Assembly: GCF_023078275.1 (NCBI RefSeq)
Contig: NC_062983.1
Coordinates: forward strand, 14,687,001-14,751,000
DNA: 64,000 nucleotides
DNA from: Leguminivora glycinivorella
Lineage: Eukaryota > Arthropoda > Insecta > Lepidoptera > Tortricidae
Direction: 5' to 3'
Shown: positions 51,140 to 62,784 of the stretch, piece by piece
Layout of the letters: the number at the start of each line of letters is the position of its first letter
Numbering within the stretch: the stretch's first letter is position 1
The notes under the pieces: generated by a model
What the model saw: only the letters and a program-made list of their open reading frames with translations
Databases searched by the model: none
Told to the model about the DNA's origin: nothing
Translations under genes and position numbers: made by a program

Positions 51140-53905
51140 TTGGATGACGCCACACTTGATCGGCTTCGCCAGGAGGCTCTCGCTGCTCGCGCGGACCCCG
51201 CCTCGGGGCGGGATTTGCCCGCCATGTCGCCGGACCCGGTGCCCGAACCCGACCTGGCACCGGAGGCGCCGCGGGTTGATTCCGGTAACGACGGCGGGGA
51301 CTTCGCGAGTCAGAGCGTGAGTGAGCCTGCTAATGAGCAACTGAGGAGGTCTTTGGAAGAGGCGATTACGCAGTATCGCTCCACAAACAATCCTAGGCCA
51401 CGATTACCACGTCTGCCTATGAATAGACGCAATCTAGCGTTAATGGGAGCCTTAAACGCTTTACTAGAGCCATTTATACGGACTAGTAAAGATCTAGATG
51501 ATACACACTTGATCATGTACTGCGGAGCCATCGCGGCGTGCCGTGTTGCTCGAGTCAAGTTTCCGGACGCTGACCGTGCAACTAGGACCGTCGGAGGTGT
51601 CCCTGCATGGCAAGTACGGATCGAGCGTCGTATCAACTCGTTTAGGACTCTCATTGCAAAGCTGATCTGCTTCAGAGGGGGTAATAATCGCCCCCGAGTA
51701 ATGCGCTTTGTGAACCAGGCGTTCGCGGGGACGGACATCAGGCCAGGCCCCGCGACTATTTGGCCAATGTCACAGAGCGCATCGACTTCCTGAAGCAGAA
51801 AGTCTATGCATGGGCAAGCCGTATTCGCCGCTACAGAAAGCGTGTGGACCGATTCCAGCAGAATCGTCTTTTTCAAAGCGACCAAAGGAAAGTATACCGA
51901 AAGTGGGAGGAAACCGACCCTCGTGTGTCTGACGTGCGGCAGCCGGATGCTACTGCCATGTCTAATTTCTGGCGTAGCATCTGGTCGGTGCCCGTCGAAC
52001 ACACGGAGGGTGAGTGGATGACCGTTGTCGAACGCGAGTGCGAGAACATCGAACCTATGGGGGCTATCACCATCAGCCCCGACGACGTAAGTTGTGCTAC
52101 CCGTACGGCCCAGAACTGGAAAAGTCCTGGACCGGACGGATTGCACAACTTCTGGCTAAAATGGTTTCGATGCTCGCACTCGCGTTTGGCAACGCAATTT
52201 CAACAAGCCCTCGATCTTGGTCCTCTCCCACCTTCCCTAACAACTGGTGTTACTTTCCTGCTCTATAAGTCCGGTAGTACCACGGAAGCAAAAAACTACA
52301 GACCCATTACGTGCTTGCCTACACTTTACAAGCTCCTTACATCCATTTTGAGAGCAAAAATTAACGCGCATATTGTCGCTAACAACATTCTGGCTCCCGC
52401 TCAAAATGGATGTAGGGTTGGGTCCCGTGGTACTAAAGAGCTCCTCCTCATAGACATGACCATCTGCCAACAAGTTCGGCGGAACAAGGGGGCCATCTCG
52501 GCCGCTTGGATTGACTATAAGAAGGCCTATGATTCGGTGCCTCATTCATGACTGAGAAGGGTATTGGAGCTGTATAAACTTGATGCAGCTTTAATATCCT
52601 TCCTGGCTGCATGTATGGGGCAGTGGACCACAGTCCTTCGTCAACCAGGAGGCAGGGATGACCCCCCTGGCCCGCAGGACTTCATAAGGATTAAGCGAGG
52701 AATATTCCAGGGTGACAGTTTGAGTCCATTATGGTTCTGCCTAGCTCTGAATCCCCTCAGCACGCTGCTGAAGGATTCTGGGCTAGGTTGCCGGCTTCGG
52801 AGAGAGGGTGAAGTCATCTCTCACCTTCTGTACATGGACGATCTCAAACTATTTGCACCGAACACCCAAGACCTGATGGTGCTATTGAAAACCACAGAAG
52901 TTTTCAGTACCGCCATCAGAATGGAGTTTGGTGTCGATAAGTGTGCGGTCATGCATGTACAGCGGGGGGGAGGTTGTAAATTCAGAAAATTTACAACTTT
53001 CTGAGACGATGTCGTTCAGATCTATCTCTGAATCAGAAACCTATAAGTACCTTGGTATGTCAGGTTTTGCCTGTGCAATTGCGGACGAAGTTATGATGAC
53101 GAACAACTACCGGAAATATATCCTGAAGGACGGTACGGTCGACATTTGTCGGGCATGCCGCCGTCCCGGAGAGTCACTCAGGCATATCATTTCCGGTTGT
53201 TCTCATCTAGCTAACGGCGAGTACTTGCACAGACATAATCTCGTAGCCAGGATCATTCACCAGCAACTTGCTCTTCAATACGGCCCTGTGGACCGCGAAG
53301 TACCGTACTACAAGTACTTACCTGCGCCAGTTCTCGAAAATGGTCGTGCCACGCTCTATTGGGATCGATCTATTATCACTGACAGGACTATTGTAGCCAA
53401 TAAGCCTGACATTGTGATAATAGATCGACTGCAACGCCGGGCAGTGCTCGTTGACATCACCATCCCCCATGATGAGAATCTCGTGAAAGCCGAGAAGGAC
53501 AAGTCCAGTAAGTACCTAGACTTGGCTCACGAGATAACCGCCATGTGGGATGTTGAATCAACGATCATTGTTCCGATAGTCGTTTCAGCGAACGGTCTCA
53601 TAGCGAAGAGTCTCGACCAACATCTTAAGAGACTCTCGCTAGGTGGCTGGATCAAGGGCCAGATGCAGAAGGCGGTGATCTTGGACACAGCGCGGATAGT
53701 TCGACGGTTCCTCTCTCTGCAGCCCTAACCACCGGCAGCTTGGGCCCTGCCCCGCTGCTGGCGGCACCCTAGGTTAGGTTTTTTATAATGTGTTTATATG
53801 TGTTTTATATTGTTTTGTATGTGTTTTTGTATTTTACTTTTATATTCATATTATAAACAGCCTAGCCTAAGAAAGAAAATACGAGTAAATAAAGAGAATA
53901 ATAAT
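51140..53905 (+). mobile_element. Decayed Dong-like (R4 clade) LINE inserted in a TAA microsatellite
   Basis: The element is bounded by TAATAATAATAA on the left (51121-51139) and on the right (53900-53915). Dong elements of Bombyx are known to target TAA repeats. The frame encodes an N-terminal region, a reverse transcriptase (WKSPGPDGLHNFW, YRPITCLPTLYKLLTS, GIFQGDSLSPLWF, LLYMDDLKLF) and a C-terminal CCHC motif (CRACRRPGESLRHIISGC). A PD-D/E-K type endonuclease follows (KPDIVIID...AVLVDITIPHD). Breaks seen are a frameshift near 51750, an in-frame TGA at 52549, a shift in a G run near 52970, and a deletion between the RT thumb and the CCHC region. The 5' end is also probably truncated. Confidence 0.85.
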
Positions 53906-54600
53906 AATAAAATACTTTATTGCACACTACAGAAGAAAAAGAAACATAATTCAGAACAGATACAACGTGGTAGGTAACAACAGGCGGTCTTATCGCTAAA
54001 ACAGCGGTCTCTTACAGACAACCTTCAGATAGTCGAGTGGCGATCGGAATAAAATTTACGGGTGGTGCAAAAAAGAATAACAGAAGGCTAGTACCTAAAT
54101 GTACAATATAATAAAATACATATACTACAAATATAAAAACTATGATAGACTACATATACTAATAAATACAACAATATATGAGATATAACTATGGAGACCA
54201 TTTCAACGATATGAAATTTCTTGGAAAACAGAAAGTTTATGAAGTAGACAAATAATGATTCTTCAACATTTTTTTAAAAATGGGTAATGAAGTTGCACGT
54301 CTAATATTAATGGGCAGATTATTCCACAGTCGAACCGCACGAAAACTGAAAGAGTTTTGAAGTGGAAGGAGGTGGGACAAGCAGCAGATTTTGCGCACAT
54401 CTAAGGGAAGAAAGAAACTTAAATCGGGATTTGAGATAACAAGGAGTATTAGGGTGAAACAAGGTGGCATACAAGAGAGAAAGAATATGAGTCTTGCGTC
54501 AGAGACGAATAGGTAACCACTTGAGCTGTGCTCGAAAACTAGAAATGTGGTCAAATTTTCGCAACCCAAATATAAATCGAATGTATTAACACTAGACTAA
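53905..54600 (-). mobile_element. 3' fragment of a CR1/Jockey-type LINE
   Basis: On the minus strand the frame ending near 54237 reads SFSFRAVRLWNNLPINIRRA followed by FKKMLKNHYL. This is the usual C-terminal tail of LINE reverse transcriptases in insects. The 3' end (TGTGCAATAAAGTATTTTA) abuts the TAA tract used by the Dong-like element. It is truncated 5'. Confidence 0.7.
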
Positions 54601-55383
54601 GACTTTTAATATAATTTAAGGTACTAACTTTGAAAATGAGTGCTTCATTTCGCCGTTAAACGTAAGTTTGGCGAAAAAACTAGAAACTGTAGAACTCTAA
54701 TCTTTGTTTTCAATCAATAAAAAAAAAGAATGTGTGCGATGTTACTGCTGGCAACTGTACAATGTACCCGTATGTATAAACCAACTCTGGTCGAAAGTCC
54801 TAGTAGTAGCAGGGGCGGCTCACTTCGCGATTCTATCGCCGCGCTACAAGTACATGCTGGGGGCCGCGAGTTTGCGACTTAGTCAGGGTTGGCGCGTTCT
54901 CACGGAACGCACGTTCACACTTTCTATTGTTTGCTTTAAGTCGCGAGTTTTTTTTAAGGTTCATATGTGCTGTCCGCGTGTGGAACGGCTAATAATGCTT
55001 AGTTAAATAGACATCATGGTCATCATGGATAAAATAGGACAATCTTACACAGATCTACTAATGATTAAGTCCCACGGAAAAGTTCAATAAGGCTTGTGAT
55101 TGCTTGGTACCCAAACAAAAATATATAAATACTGTATATACTATACCTAGAAAGTACCTAAGACATTAATATAATAGTAGTTATAACATTTTATCTGAGT
55201 AATTCGTTTTAATCCATAGGCAACCCTATCGTCCGACGCTGCGCACGTGCTACTCGTTCATTGTTAGAATCTTGTAGGCATTTAAAAAGGCGGCATTTCG
55301 TGAACATCAAAGCAGTGGGCCTTCTGTACTTGTACCTACTATTATATATTTTGTGGTAGTAGTAAAGTACTAGCTATACAAAC

Positions 55384-55528
55384 CCATGGTGCGGCGGTAT
55401 TGGTTGTGCGTCCAGCGTCCATTTGAATCGAGGAGGCGGCTCGCCCACCGCGGAGCATTTTAACGCCACCTGCGCTCCCGGTTGCACTGCCTGCTCGATG
55501 AATGTATACACCAACTCTGGTCGAGAAT
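55384..55528 (-). CDS. Dscam-like: Dscam-like exon: Ig5 first half
   Basis: The 145-nt exon opens after a TGTTTGTGCAG acceptor (phase 1) and closes CATGG before GTTTGT (phase 2). It encodes the front of an Ig domain: LVYTFIEQ, then QVALKC with the first Ig cysteine, then FKWTLDAQPIP with the Ig tryptophan. The two leftover bases GG plus the first G of the exon at 45.8 kb restore a glycine codon, which links the two across a 9.5-kb intron. A degenerate copy of this exon and its flanks sits at 50.8 kb, and a scrap of its 5' edge at 54.75 kb. Confidence 0.88.
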
Positions 55529-56029
55529 CTGCACAAACACATTGAAAAGAGAATACTGTAAGAGAAGTAGGTGTTGGTGGAAATACATATGGTGAGTAAT
55601 AGGGACGGCCTGATGTTTTATCATTTATCACGCGATCATTATTGCCTGCCTGGCTACATTGAAAGTAGTTACGACAGGATGGTCAACACTTAGGTACCGT
55701 CACCAGCAAAGACATGTTACACGACAAAGGTCGCAAAAATATTTGGCACGATCTTATTGACCGGTAAAGCTGTCACTCGTAAGAGCGTGTCACATATTTT
55801 TGCGGCCTTCGAAGAGTACTATGTTATTTCTGATAACTGTGCGTAGTAGTCTTCCGATTTCGTGACGTTAATGTCATCTCTTTGAGACAGAAAAAAATCA
55901 CCTGACGCGATTGTGACCTCTCGATTTTCGCAAACGTGTCGTAATGCAACGTCTGCGATTCCGAAACACTTTACAAACACACATCAAACAACTACACAAG
56001 TATTAAAACTTTATCTATGTAATAAATCC

Positions 56030-56462
56030 TTTTTCCCCACACTAGCTCGGAAACACGTGTTTTGTCCTTTAATACCAGCGGGTAAAAACGCATTTTATCC
56101 ACTAGTGGGTAAAGTAATTTGACCTTGAATAAAGTCAAATTAACTGCTTTAAAATTGATAAAAGTAGGTGAATCTAGTAATAAAGACGATTTACCACCTG
56201 TAGAACTACTGGAAGCAGTGATAAACGCATTTTTTGCGTTGTAGTTTCCTCGCTATAGTGAGGGGAAAAGTTTTGTGTTACACTCGGGTGCAAATGTATT
56301 TTACTTCTCGTGTGTTAAAAAACTCGCAAGTTCAGGATTCTATTCTCGAACCACTCGCTTCGCTCGTGGTTCAACTATAGAATCCTTTCACTTGCTCGTT
56401 TTTCAATTCCACACTCAGCGTTAAAATACAACTTTGCCCCCTTGTATAACAAATAACTATTT
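56030..56462. mobile_element. MITE-A copy 3, inverted
   Basis: Inverse of 26868-27285: starts TTTTTCCCCACACTAGCTCGG and ends CCCTTGTATAACAAATAACTA. Confidence 0.85.
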
Positions 56463-56490
56463 TATTATCACTAGTTACACCCCCACTCAC

Positions 56491-56559
56491 CCGGCGAGCG
56501 TTTTATTCTTTTCCTCTTCAACGGGCGCCACGCCCGTTCCGTTAATGAGCACCATGTTA
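56491..56559 (-). CDS. Candidate 69-nt coding exon of unknown gene
   Basis: A TATATTTTCAG acceptor and a GG/GTGAGT donor bracket 69 nt that read NMVLINGTGVAPVEEEKNKT plus LA in the only fully open phase (2 in, 2 out). I do not recognise the peptide. Its outgoing phase does not fit the Ig5a exon (phase 1 in). It would need to belong to an upstream part of the Dscam-like gene with another exon between, or to a different gene, or it is chance. Confidence 0.35.
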
Positions 56560-57844
56560 CTGAAAATATAAACATCCGTATGTAAACATGATTATTAACA
56601 CGCATTACACTTTTACGGCCGCCTCATCGTCAATAAAATTACCCGCAATGTTACATACGTCACATAAAATAAGGGCTGCTGAAAAATTCACTCAGCTTTC
56701 CGTTTTACTATCCGCATCCGTTCAGAATTTATAACCTCGTAAATCGTAAAACCGGCAAAAAATTTACAGCTATGTAGATCCTAAATTGCCGAGATAAACC
56801 GATGCCCCGATAGCTTTGGCTTATCTTTGCCATAAACAACGCCTATAACTTATTTATTTAAATCGTTTGTTTAACGATTTTATTGTAACTGTTTGTGATA
56901 GCTACAAAATAAACACACATATAGCAGTAATCTGTTTTTAAAATAAATTGCAGAGATCGCTAAATCAACAGCGGGGCACATATCAAGAGCCAGACCGGCT
57001 GGACAGAACTATCCTTCAAAGCGATGATAAAATAGCTTGTACACAAAACGAACATTGTGACGAGCGAAAAAACCAACTACCCCCCTACATCCCACCGCCC
57101 GCCCCCACAAAGATGGATGCCAACGCGAGAAATATCCGGGGAACTATTCCAATTTGGAAAGTTTCCTTTTGGTAAAGCAACCGCACTTGGTTGCCCCCAA
57201 ATATACTCGAAAAATTGAACCGGGAATCCCTTGAGGTCATATTTTAGGGGTTTAGATTAAACATTCGAACTAACATTTTGACGATTATTTGATCCCTATA
57301 AAGCTCTCTAAAATTCTGGGAGCGGTCAGCTGGCATAGTTATTAGGTCAGAGAGATCACGTTAGCAGGGCGCCTACTAGTCAAACACAAATCACACGAGC
57401 CGGTTTTGTGTTTGTACTCATCTGCCATCTGGTCCCTGCGCCTCTCGTGTGATAGATTAGACGCGGTGGCATGTTAGCAATCAAGCGACATTTACACGTG
57501 TTAAGGACACAGCGGACGTGTATATGCTTGAATGGGCAACATTTTTCCTTTCAGAAATGGTAGACGTTTTCACGGTTCGCTTGCGAAAGGTTTCTTGCGT
57601 CTTGTACGACTTCAGGTATATGCTCTAGATTTTTATATTATATTTGTGAATAAGAATTCTTGGAAAACAGGTAGGTAGTAAATAGTTTATGTCATAAGAA
57701 AAATAAAGAAACTGAAGTTGAAAATATTATAGAGCCAGCGATTATCTACGCTTGTAGCACGAAGCGAGCTAAAAAGTTTGTGGCAAGAATGTTGTATTGA
57801 CATACCAAAAGCTAGCTTAAACATCAGATTAATTAATCTATCTA
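56560..57844. other. Unassigned intergenic or intronic sequence
   Basis: A plus-strand open stretch at 56948-57175 follows a possible acceptor (AAATTGCAG) and is proline-rich at its end (PPYIPPPAP). I see no domain and cannot call it a gene. The rest is AT-rich. Confidence 0.4.
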
Positions 57845-58095
57845 ATATTATAAACTGAAATAGATACCCTACACTAAAGAAAAAGCGAACAAGCCCACTG
57901 GAGGCGAAGCCGGGAATCGAACCCGGGTCTCCAGCTAACGCGGCTGACGTGATAAACCGCTACACCACCTCGACCGCCGAGGTACCCGTCGAAATTTCTC
58001 TAGTGTATGTCTGAAGGCTAGCCCTTGAAAAGGCCGCCTTTGAAAAAAACAAATAAAAAAATATTTAATAAAATAATTTGATTTGTTCCCTACTT
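57845..58095 (-). mobile_element. Third SINE type, second copy
   Basis: Shares ATTATAAACTGAAATAGATA and the tRNA-like block (GGGAATCGAACCCGGGTCTC, CGCTACACCACCTCGACC) with 35690-35875. Confidence 0.65.
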
Positions 58096-58634
58096 CTATC
58101 TAATATTCCCAAATTCGTCGACCATTACAAATGGCGTATAAACTTAAAGGCTTATTCAGATGATAGAAATGGAACCAGTCTAATAGGTACCTACTACATA
58201 TAATCATTAATCAAATATTTAAACCTCAAGTGTTCCGTGTAAAGTCACTGATTTCTATGAGTCTAACACACTGAATCTCTAGTCCTATCATTAAATAAAA
58301 TTCGCGGTCTCTGTCGCAATTATGAATTCGTATGTAAGTGTGACAGGGAGGCAAAGCGTCGAACGTTCGCAGTAGGCCCTTATATACCTACCTACAGGTA
58401 CTACAGGTAGACACCACACGTGAATGCTATATACTACGTGGTCCAATTAAATCCAGGTCGTTTCAATTTCGGTAATTGGTTTCCTATGAATTTGATTTGA
58501 TCTGACGTTAACGAAATACATTCCCGAAATTGAACGTTAATTTCGATTCGATTATTAATTTCACTTTTCTGTGTTGTCAGTATTGAATGAGTTTGGACTT
58601 TTATAGATTAATAACATGTATTTGTAATTTTTTT

Positions 58635-58770
58635 ATGTACCAATCTCAATCCTAGGCCACTGTGGAACCCTTTCACAGTAAAAGACAAACTGACTTCTAT
58701 AGCAAATAAATCACGGTGCCAATACGACAGAATTCTAGAGTGGCCTAGGATTCTAATTGGTTAACTGTAC
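58635..58770. mobile_element. MITE-2 copy
   Basis: CAATCCTAGGCCACTGTGGA and the inverted GAGTGGCCTAGGATTCTAA with TTAACTGTAC at the end. Confidence 0.75.
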
Positions 58771-58904
58771 ATAGCCTGGTCAGTCATGCACGCTTGGTAG
58801 CGTACCTTAGTGATTCAACTCTCTCTTTCGTAGATATTAGTGCAAGTCGTCTGTCTTACTTTCTTATTCAAGGATTTCCTCTTGGTCTTAGAATACTAAG
58901 GGCC

Positions 58905-59006
58905 ACTTGCACCAACGAAAATGGAGGGTTAACCCACCATTTTATATGGAATTTGACAGATGACACCACTAACCCCGAGTTAAGTGGTTGGTGCAAGTGG
59001 GCCTAA
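58905..59006. mobile_element. MITE-5 hairpin
   Basis: GGGCCACTTGCACCAAC and inverted GTTGGTGCAAGTGGGCC. The interior has GGTTAACCCACC and ACCCCGAGTTAAG. Confidence 0.8.
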
Positions 59007-59271
59007 GAGTACATATAGTCAGAATAATATGAAATGATCACTCTCCACAGGTGACACCCGCGGTTTACCCGCTTATTTGTGAAGAATAAACTAATAAGCA
59101 AGCGCCACCACGCACCAATTTCCTCTGAGCCGACTACCCGGCAGTCCTTATTTTTCTTTCTGAGTGAGTACGGAATTTATGAGAGACCCCAAAGCAATAA
59201 AATACCTGGGTACCTAGCCAACGTTATAATCGCAGCGTATCGTCGCTAGCTCTGCCTATCGCTCTTCTGGG

Positions 59272-59835
59272 GGCGTAGCCGAATGGCATTTACTGCAACA
59301 TTATACTGAATCGCGGCCCTTTTTAATATCAACCTGATTGTTCCAGTTATTTTAATTTTAACATTGTAATGTGAAATTGAATAAAGCCTTTATATGTCTA
59401 TATCTATGCATTTCTGCGACGCGAAACGCATCTGAAACGCCGCAGAAACGTAGTCTGACTCTGTCGCACCAATACGCAAGAGCGATAGAGATAGATATGA
59501 ATAATAAATAAATATTATAGGACATTCTTACACAGATTCACTGAGGTCCACGGTAAGCTCAAGAAGTCTTGTGTTGTGGGTAGATACTCAGACAACGATA
59601 TATACAATATATAAATACTTATATACATAGAAAACATCCATGACTCAGGAACAAATATCTGCGCTCATCACACAAATAAATGCCCTTACCGGGATTCAAA
59701 CCCGGGACCGCGGCGTAGCAGGCACGGTCACCACCGACTGCGCCAGACCGGTCGTCAATTGATGACGATATGTAGCTACGAAAGAGATAATTATTATCGT
59801 GAGCGTTTCGTGAACGTTTGTGCATTCGGCTTACG
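59272..59835. mobile_element. MITE-1 copy split twice
   Basis: GCGTAGCCGAATGGCATTT at 59274, an AT-rich insert (59293-59408), then TTTCTGCGACGCGAAACGC to ATAGAGATAGATAT, a SINE, and finally GAGCGTTTCGTGAACG to GCATTCGGC. Confidence 0.7.
59499..59757 (-). mobile_element. tRNA-headed SINE nested in a MITE-1 copy
   Basis: Inverted copy of the same SINE with the head GACCGGTCTGGCGCAGTCGG near 59750. Halves of a MITE-1 element flank it (GATAGAGATAGATAT before, GAGCGTTTCGTGAACG after), so the SINE jumped into the MITE. Confidence 0.8.
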
Positions 59836-60224
59836 CACACTGTAGTGGCATGACAGAGGCAGACTACGTTCCGATCGCCCCGTAGCGTCAGCGATTATCA
59901 CTTTGGCTAGGCTTGTGAGAAAATGAAGGGGCAAATCGCAATATATTTGTTTCTTGGTGGCTTACGAGAAAATGTCTTTAGTATACCGCCTAGGAGATAT
60001 ATAGTGCTTTATGCAATTCATTACGTGCCCTGGCTACTATTCGTTTTGTACGACAGAGGATGTAGATACATTTGAATTTAGAAAGCTTGGTTTACGTTTT
60101 ACGTTTCATATAGTAACAATTTTGCGGTAAGATATACAAATACAAATAATTACAAATAATTTATTATGAGTAACATAAGTGTACATCAGTGGTTACAAAG
60201 TAGTGGTTATGTAAATATGTATGT

Positions 60225-60530
60225 AGCAAAGACATGTAAGTCCGCATAGACAGATAAAATTTAAGAAATCAACGTACCTAAAATCATACAGAAAAAGGTA
60301 CAGTGGCCTAGATGGCGATACACCTTTAGGGGACAGTCGGCTAGATGGCGCTAATAGAATATTTGACATTTTAATACATATCAAGCTAAGAATATAGGCT
60401 AAATTGTCAAAACTCAAAACTGAAGTTCAAAAGTTTTAAGCGTGCGTCGAGAGATGGCAGTCTATGCACTGTGATTACACATTTTACTTTGACAGTAACT
60501 CTCTATAATACTCGATCCTCTTTGGTATGT
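60225..60530. repeat. Inverted repeat D, left arm
   Basis: GCAAAGACATGTAAGTCCGC to ACTCGATCCTCTTTG; about 300 bp and inverse of 62785-63090. Shared landmarks are TACAGAAAAAGGTA, CTAGATGGCGCTAATA and TAACTCTCTATAATA. Confidence 0.75.
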
Positions 60531-60999
60531 AATTAGTTGGAGATTGCTAGCTTAACAGTCTCCTGACGTGAAATTTGTATTTCATACGCATTTTTATTTC
60601 TAGTACTTTGACACTTGGAGAGCCTTTACACCTCCAAATTTTTATTTTTATTATATTCCATTAATTATAATTGACTGTGGAGACCTTTTACATCTCCCAA
60701 GATCTTGTTCATGTAACATACAAGCACGGAATGTTGTGTCTTACATCTAGGTATATGGTACTGACATATTATTTGAATATTTAATAAAGCCCGGACAGCT
60801 TGAACAAATGAACATGTCATGCTCGCTTAAAAGTATTTGCTTACGGTGGCGTCGTTGATCGGGTCGGCACCTTCCCGAATATAGGTTGAGGGAGGCGATG
60901 GCTGAGATACGCGCCATACTCGTGAACGGGTGCTGTTTGTGAAGACCGGTCTGTTTCAGCTAACAGGGGCTATAACTATTATATTCTAACATTAATTTT

Positions 61000-61605
61000 G
61001 ATTACATTGAGGCACTCTGTTCGGTCCTTGTTTGTTTATTTTCTTTCTGACTCTTGGAGACCATATACATCTCCAAGGAAAAAAGTAGATTAAGTATAAT
61101 CTAAATTTTTTTCTTTAGTTGAGACACCAAGAGTCTTTTAAAACTCTAAAGTTATTTTAGTTATCTTATATTTGTATCAGTTCGTATAATTTATTTTTTT
61201 TATCTTCATCATGTATAATTTTTCGTTTTTTTTTCTCACATCTTACTAATCATAGTAGCTTTGTACTTTGTATAATTTATTGAAATGAATTTCCATAGAG
61301 TAGGTACCTTGTCTGTTAATACTTTTGAACCATTTTTTTTATGAATACTTTTGCTGATTAAATTGTATCTCGTTTTTTTAATGCATGTTAATTATAAGAT
61401 GTAATGTTTTGAAAAGAAGTGGTCCGCCGAGTTTCTTGCCGGTCCCATAGTGGATACCCCCCTCCAACTGAGGGGGGACTGAAATCTTCTCGAGGCTGAG
61501 GCGTAGGGTTAGAGCCGGCGTAGTTTTATTTGACGTTCATAAGCGCATTGTAATATGCTTACTTGGAAAATAAATATTTCATTTCATTTCATTTCATTTC
61601 ATAAT
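61000..61605 (+). mobile_element. Probable LINE 3' UTR with (ATTTC)n tail
   Basis: Untranslatable sequence with AAGTGGTCCGCCGAGTTTCTTGCC and GCATTGTAATATGC ends in a run of ATTTC pentamers at 61578-61602, as in the 3' tails of some insect LINEs. It lies between inverted repeats at 60.2 and 62.8 kb. Confidence 0.45.
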
Positions 61606-62289
61606 AAAACCTAGGATGATGAGAATACAATCTTGCGTCTTATTACTATTAAAATAATTATATGTCTTCCAATGCTGGAATGTCGGCCAAATAGCCTTAT
61701 TTCCGCACCTACAGCATTGCATTGCAGAAAGAAAATTTGAGCATTTCTCTCAGAATCACGAGTACTTTCAATCTCACTGGGAGACAAAAAGTGTCTCAGA
61801 ATTTCCATACATTTTCGTTACTTCCTCTTTTGTTACCCCACATAACATGTACGGAAAAATTTAACAAAATAAGAAAAAATCGTATGGGACAATTTTTTTA
61901 ACTACTAGGATTGAAAAAGCTAGTGATTCTGAGTAGAAATAGAATTTTTTTTTTTCAAAAATATCACATTTCATGAAAGTGGCGAAAAAAAGAAATGCTC
62001 ACTTTGTACATAATACTCTGCGGCGCTAAGAATCATCCTGTCATGGACAACGAGTGGATGTTCTAATCAATATGTTAAAAACAGCGATGAAAATATATAT
62101 ACCAGCAATGTACAGCTTGTGTTTTATGTGAAAAGGTTATTTTTATTTGGTGAAACTACCTTCGATTATTCATTTCAAACTACGACAAGAAATTATACTA
62201 CTCTAGTGTCCATCCAAAAACAAACCAACAAGAATACAATGTAACAACCATGTAATTTGCCTGTACAGTTACCATTTACCGTGCCATAA

Positions 62290-62630
62290 GTAAATTGTAT
62301 TGTATTGTATTCGTTTATTTCAGACATAACAGTCCATATTGTTACATTACGTTACACTTATATTTAAAATTAAAGCTATAGAATTCAATTATTAATTTAA
62401 AATGAAAACCACAATTAAAACAAAATAAATACGAATTAAATTAAATTAAATCAAACTAAATTACATTATATCAAATTAAATTAAATTCAAAATTTCAAAT
62501 TTCAAATTAAATTAAATTAAAATTAATATAGTATAAAATAATTTGTGAATATTAATATTATATAATAAATTAAATATTAAATTAAATTCATTCAATAAAA
62601 TAAAGTAAATAAAAAGAAATGTCCGTGTGC
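62290..62630. repeat. AAATT low-complexity tract
   Basis: A (TTGTA)n start and repeated AAATTAAATTAAATT without coding content. Confidence 0.7.
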
Positions 62631-62784
62631 CTGAAAGTAAAGAAGTTAGATGTTTAACTCTTAATGGCAGGGGACACAAATGAATGGGCAGCTTGTAGTT
62701 ACCAGTTGAAACTTAGTACCTAGCTTAGTACAAAATTAAGTGATATTTCGGACCCTTCGTGTAACCCTAAACAAGCTCATTACT

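Larger units (their letters stand above)
4411..55528 (-). other. Dscam-like: Dscam-family cell-adhesion receptor gene, Ig5 to FN3-6 portion
   Basis: Twenty-one minus-strand exons chain by reading phase into the Dscam domain order: Ig5 to Ig9, FN3-1 to FN3-4, Ig10, FN3-5 and FN3-6. Ig10 placed between FN3-4 and FN3-5 is diagnostic of Dscam proteins, which are homophilic receptors in neurite self-avoidance and, in arthropods, haemocyte function. Family phrases seen include ARLNVYG, GELARRE, GDMPVYFSW, WNGELLGY and KYTNY-like PYTNY. Ig1-4 and the membrane span and cytoplasmic tail are not seen. Two exons predicted by phase (Ig6 first half, Ig9 second half) are not found. Paralogue (Dscam1, 2, 3 or 4 type) is not decided; the Ig7 resembles the Dscam2 type. 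At least seven exons have local duplicates. Family assignment is confident; completeness of the locus is not. Confidence 0.9.

Noticed and set aside
51310..52146. 278-residue minus frame
   Set aside because: Shadow of the Dong-like LINE coding on the plus strand.
57880..57975. Minus-strand tRNA gene
   Set aside because: It belongs to a SINE family shared with 35.7-35.9 kb.
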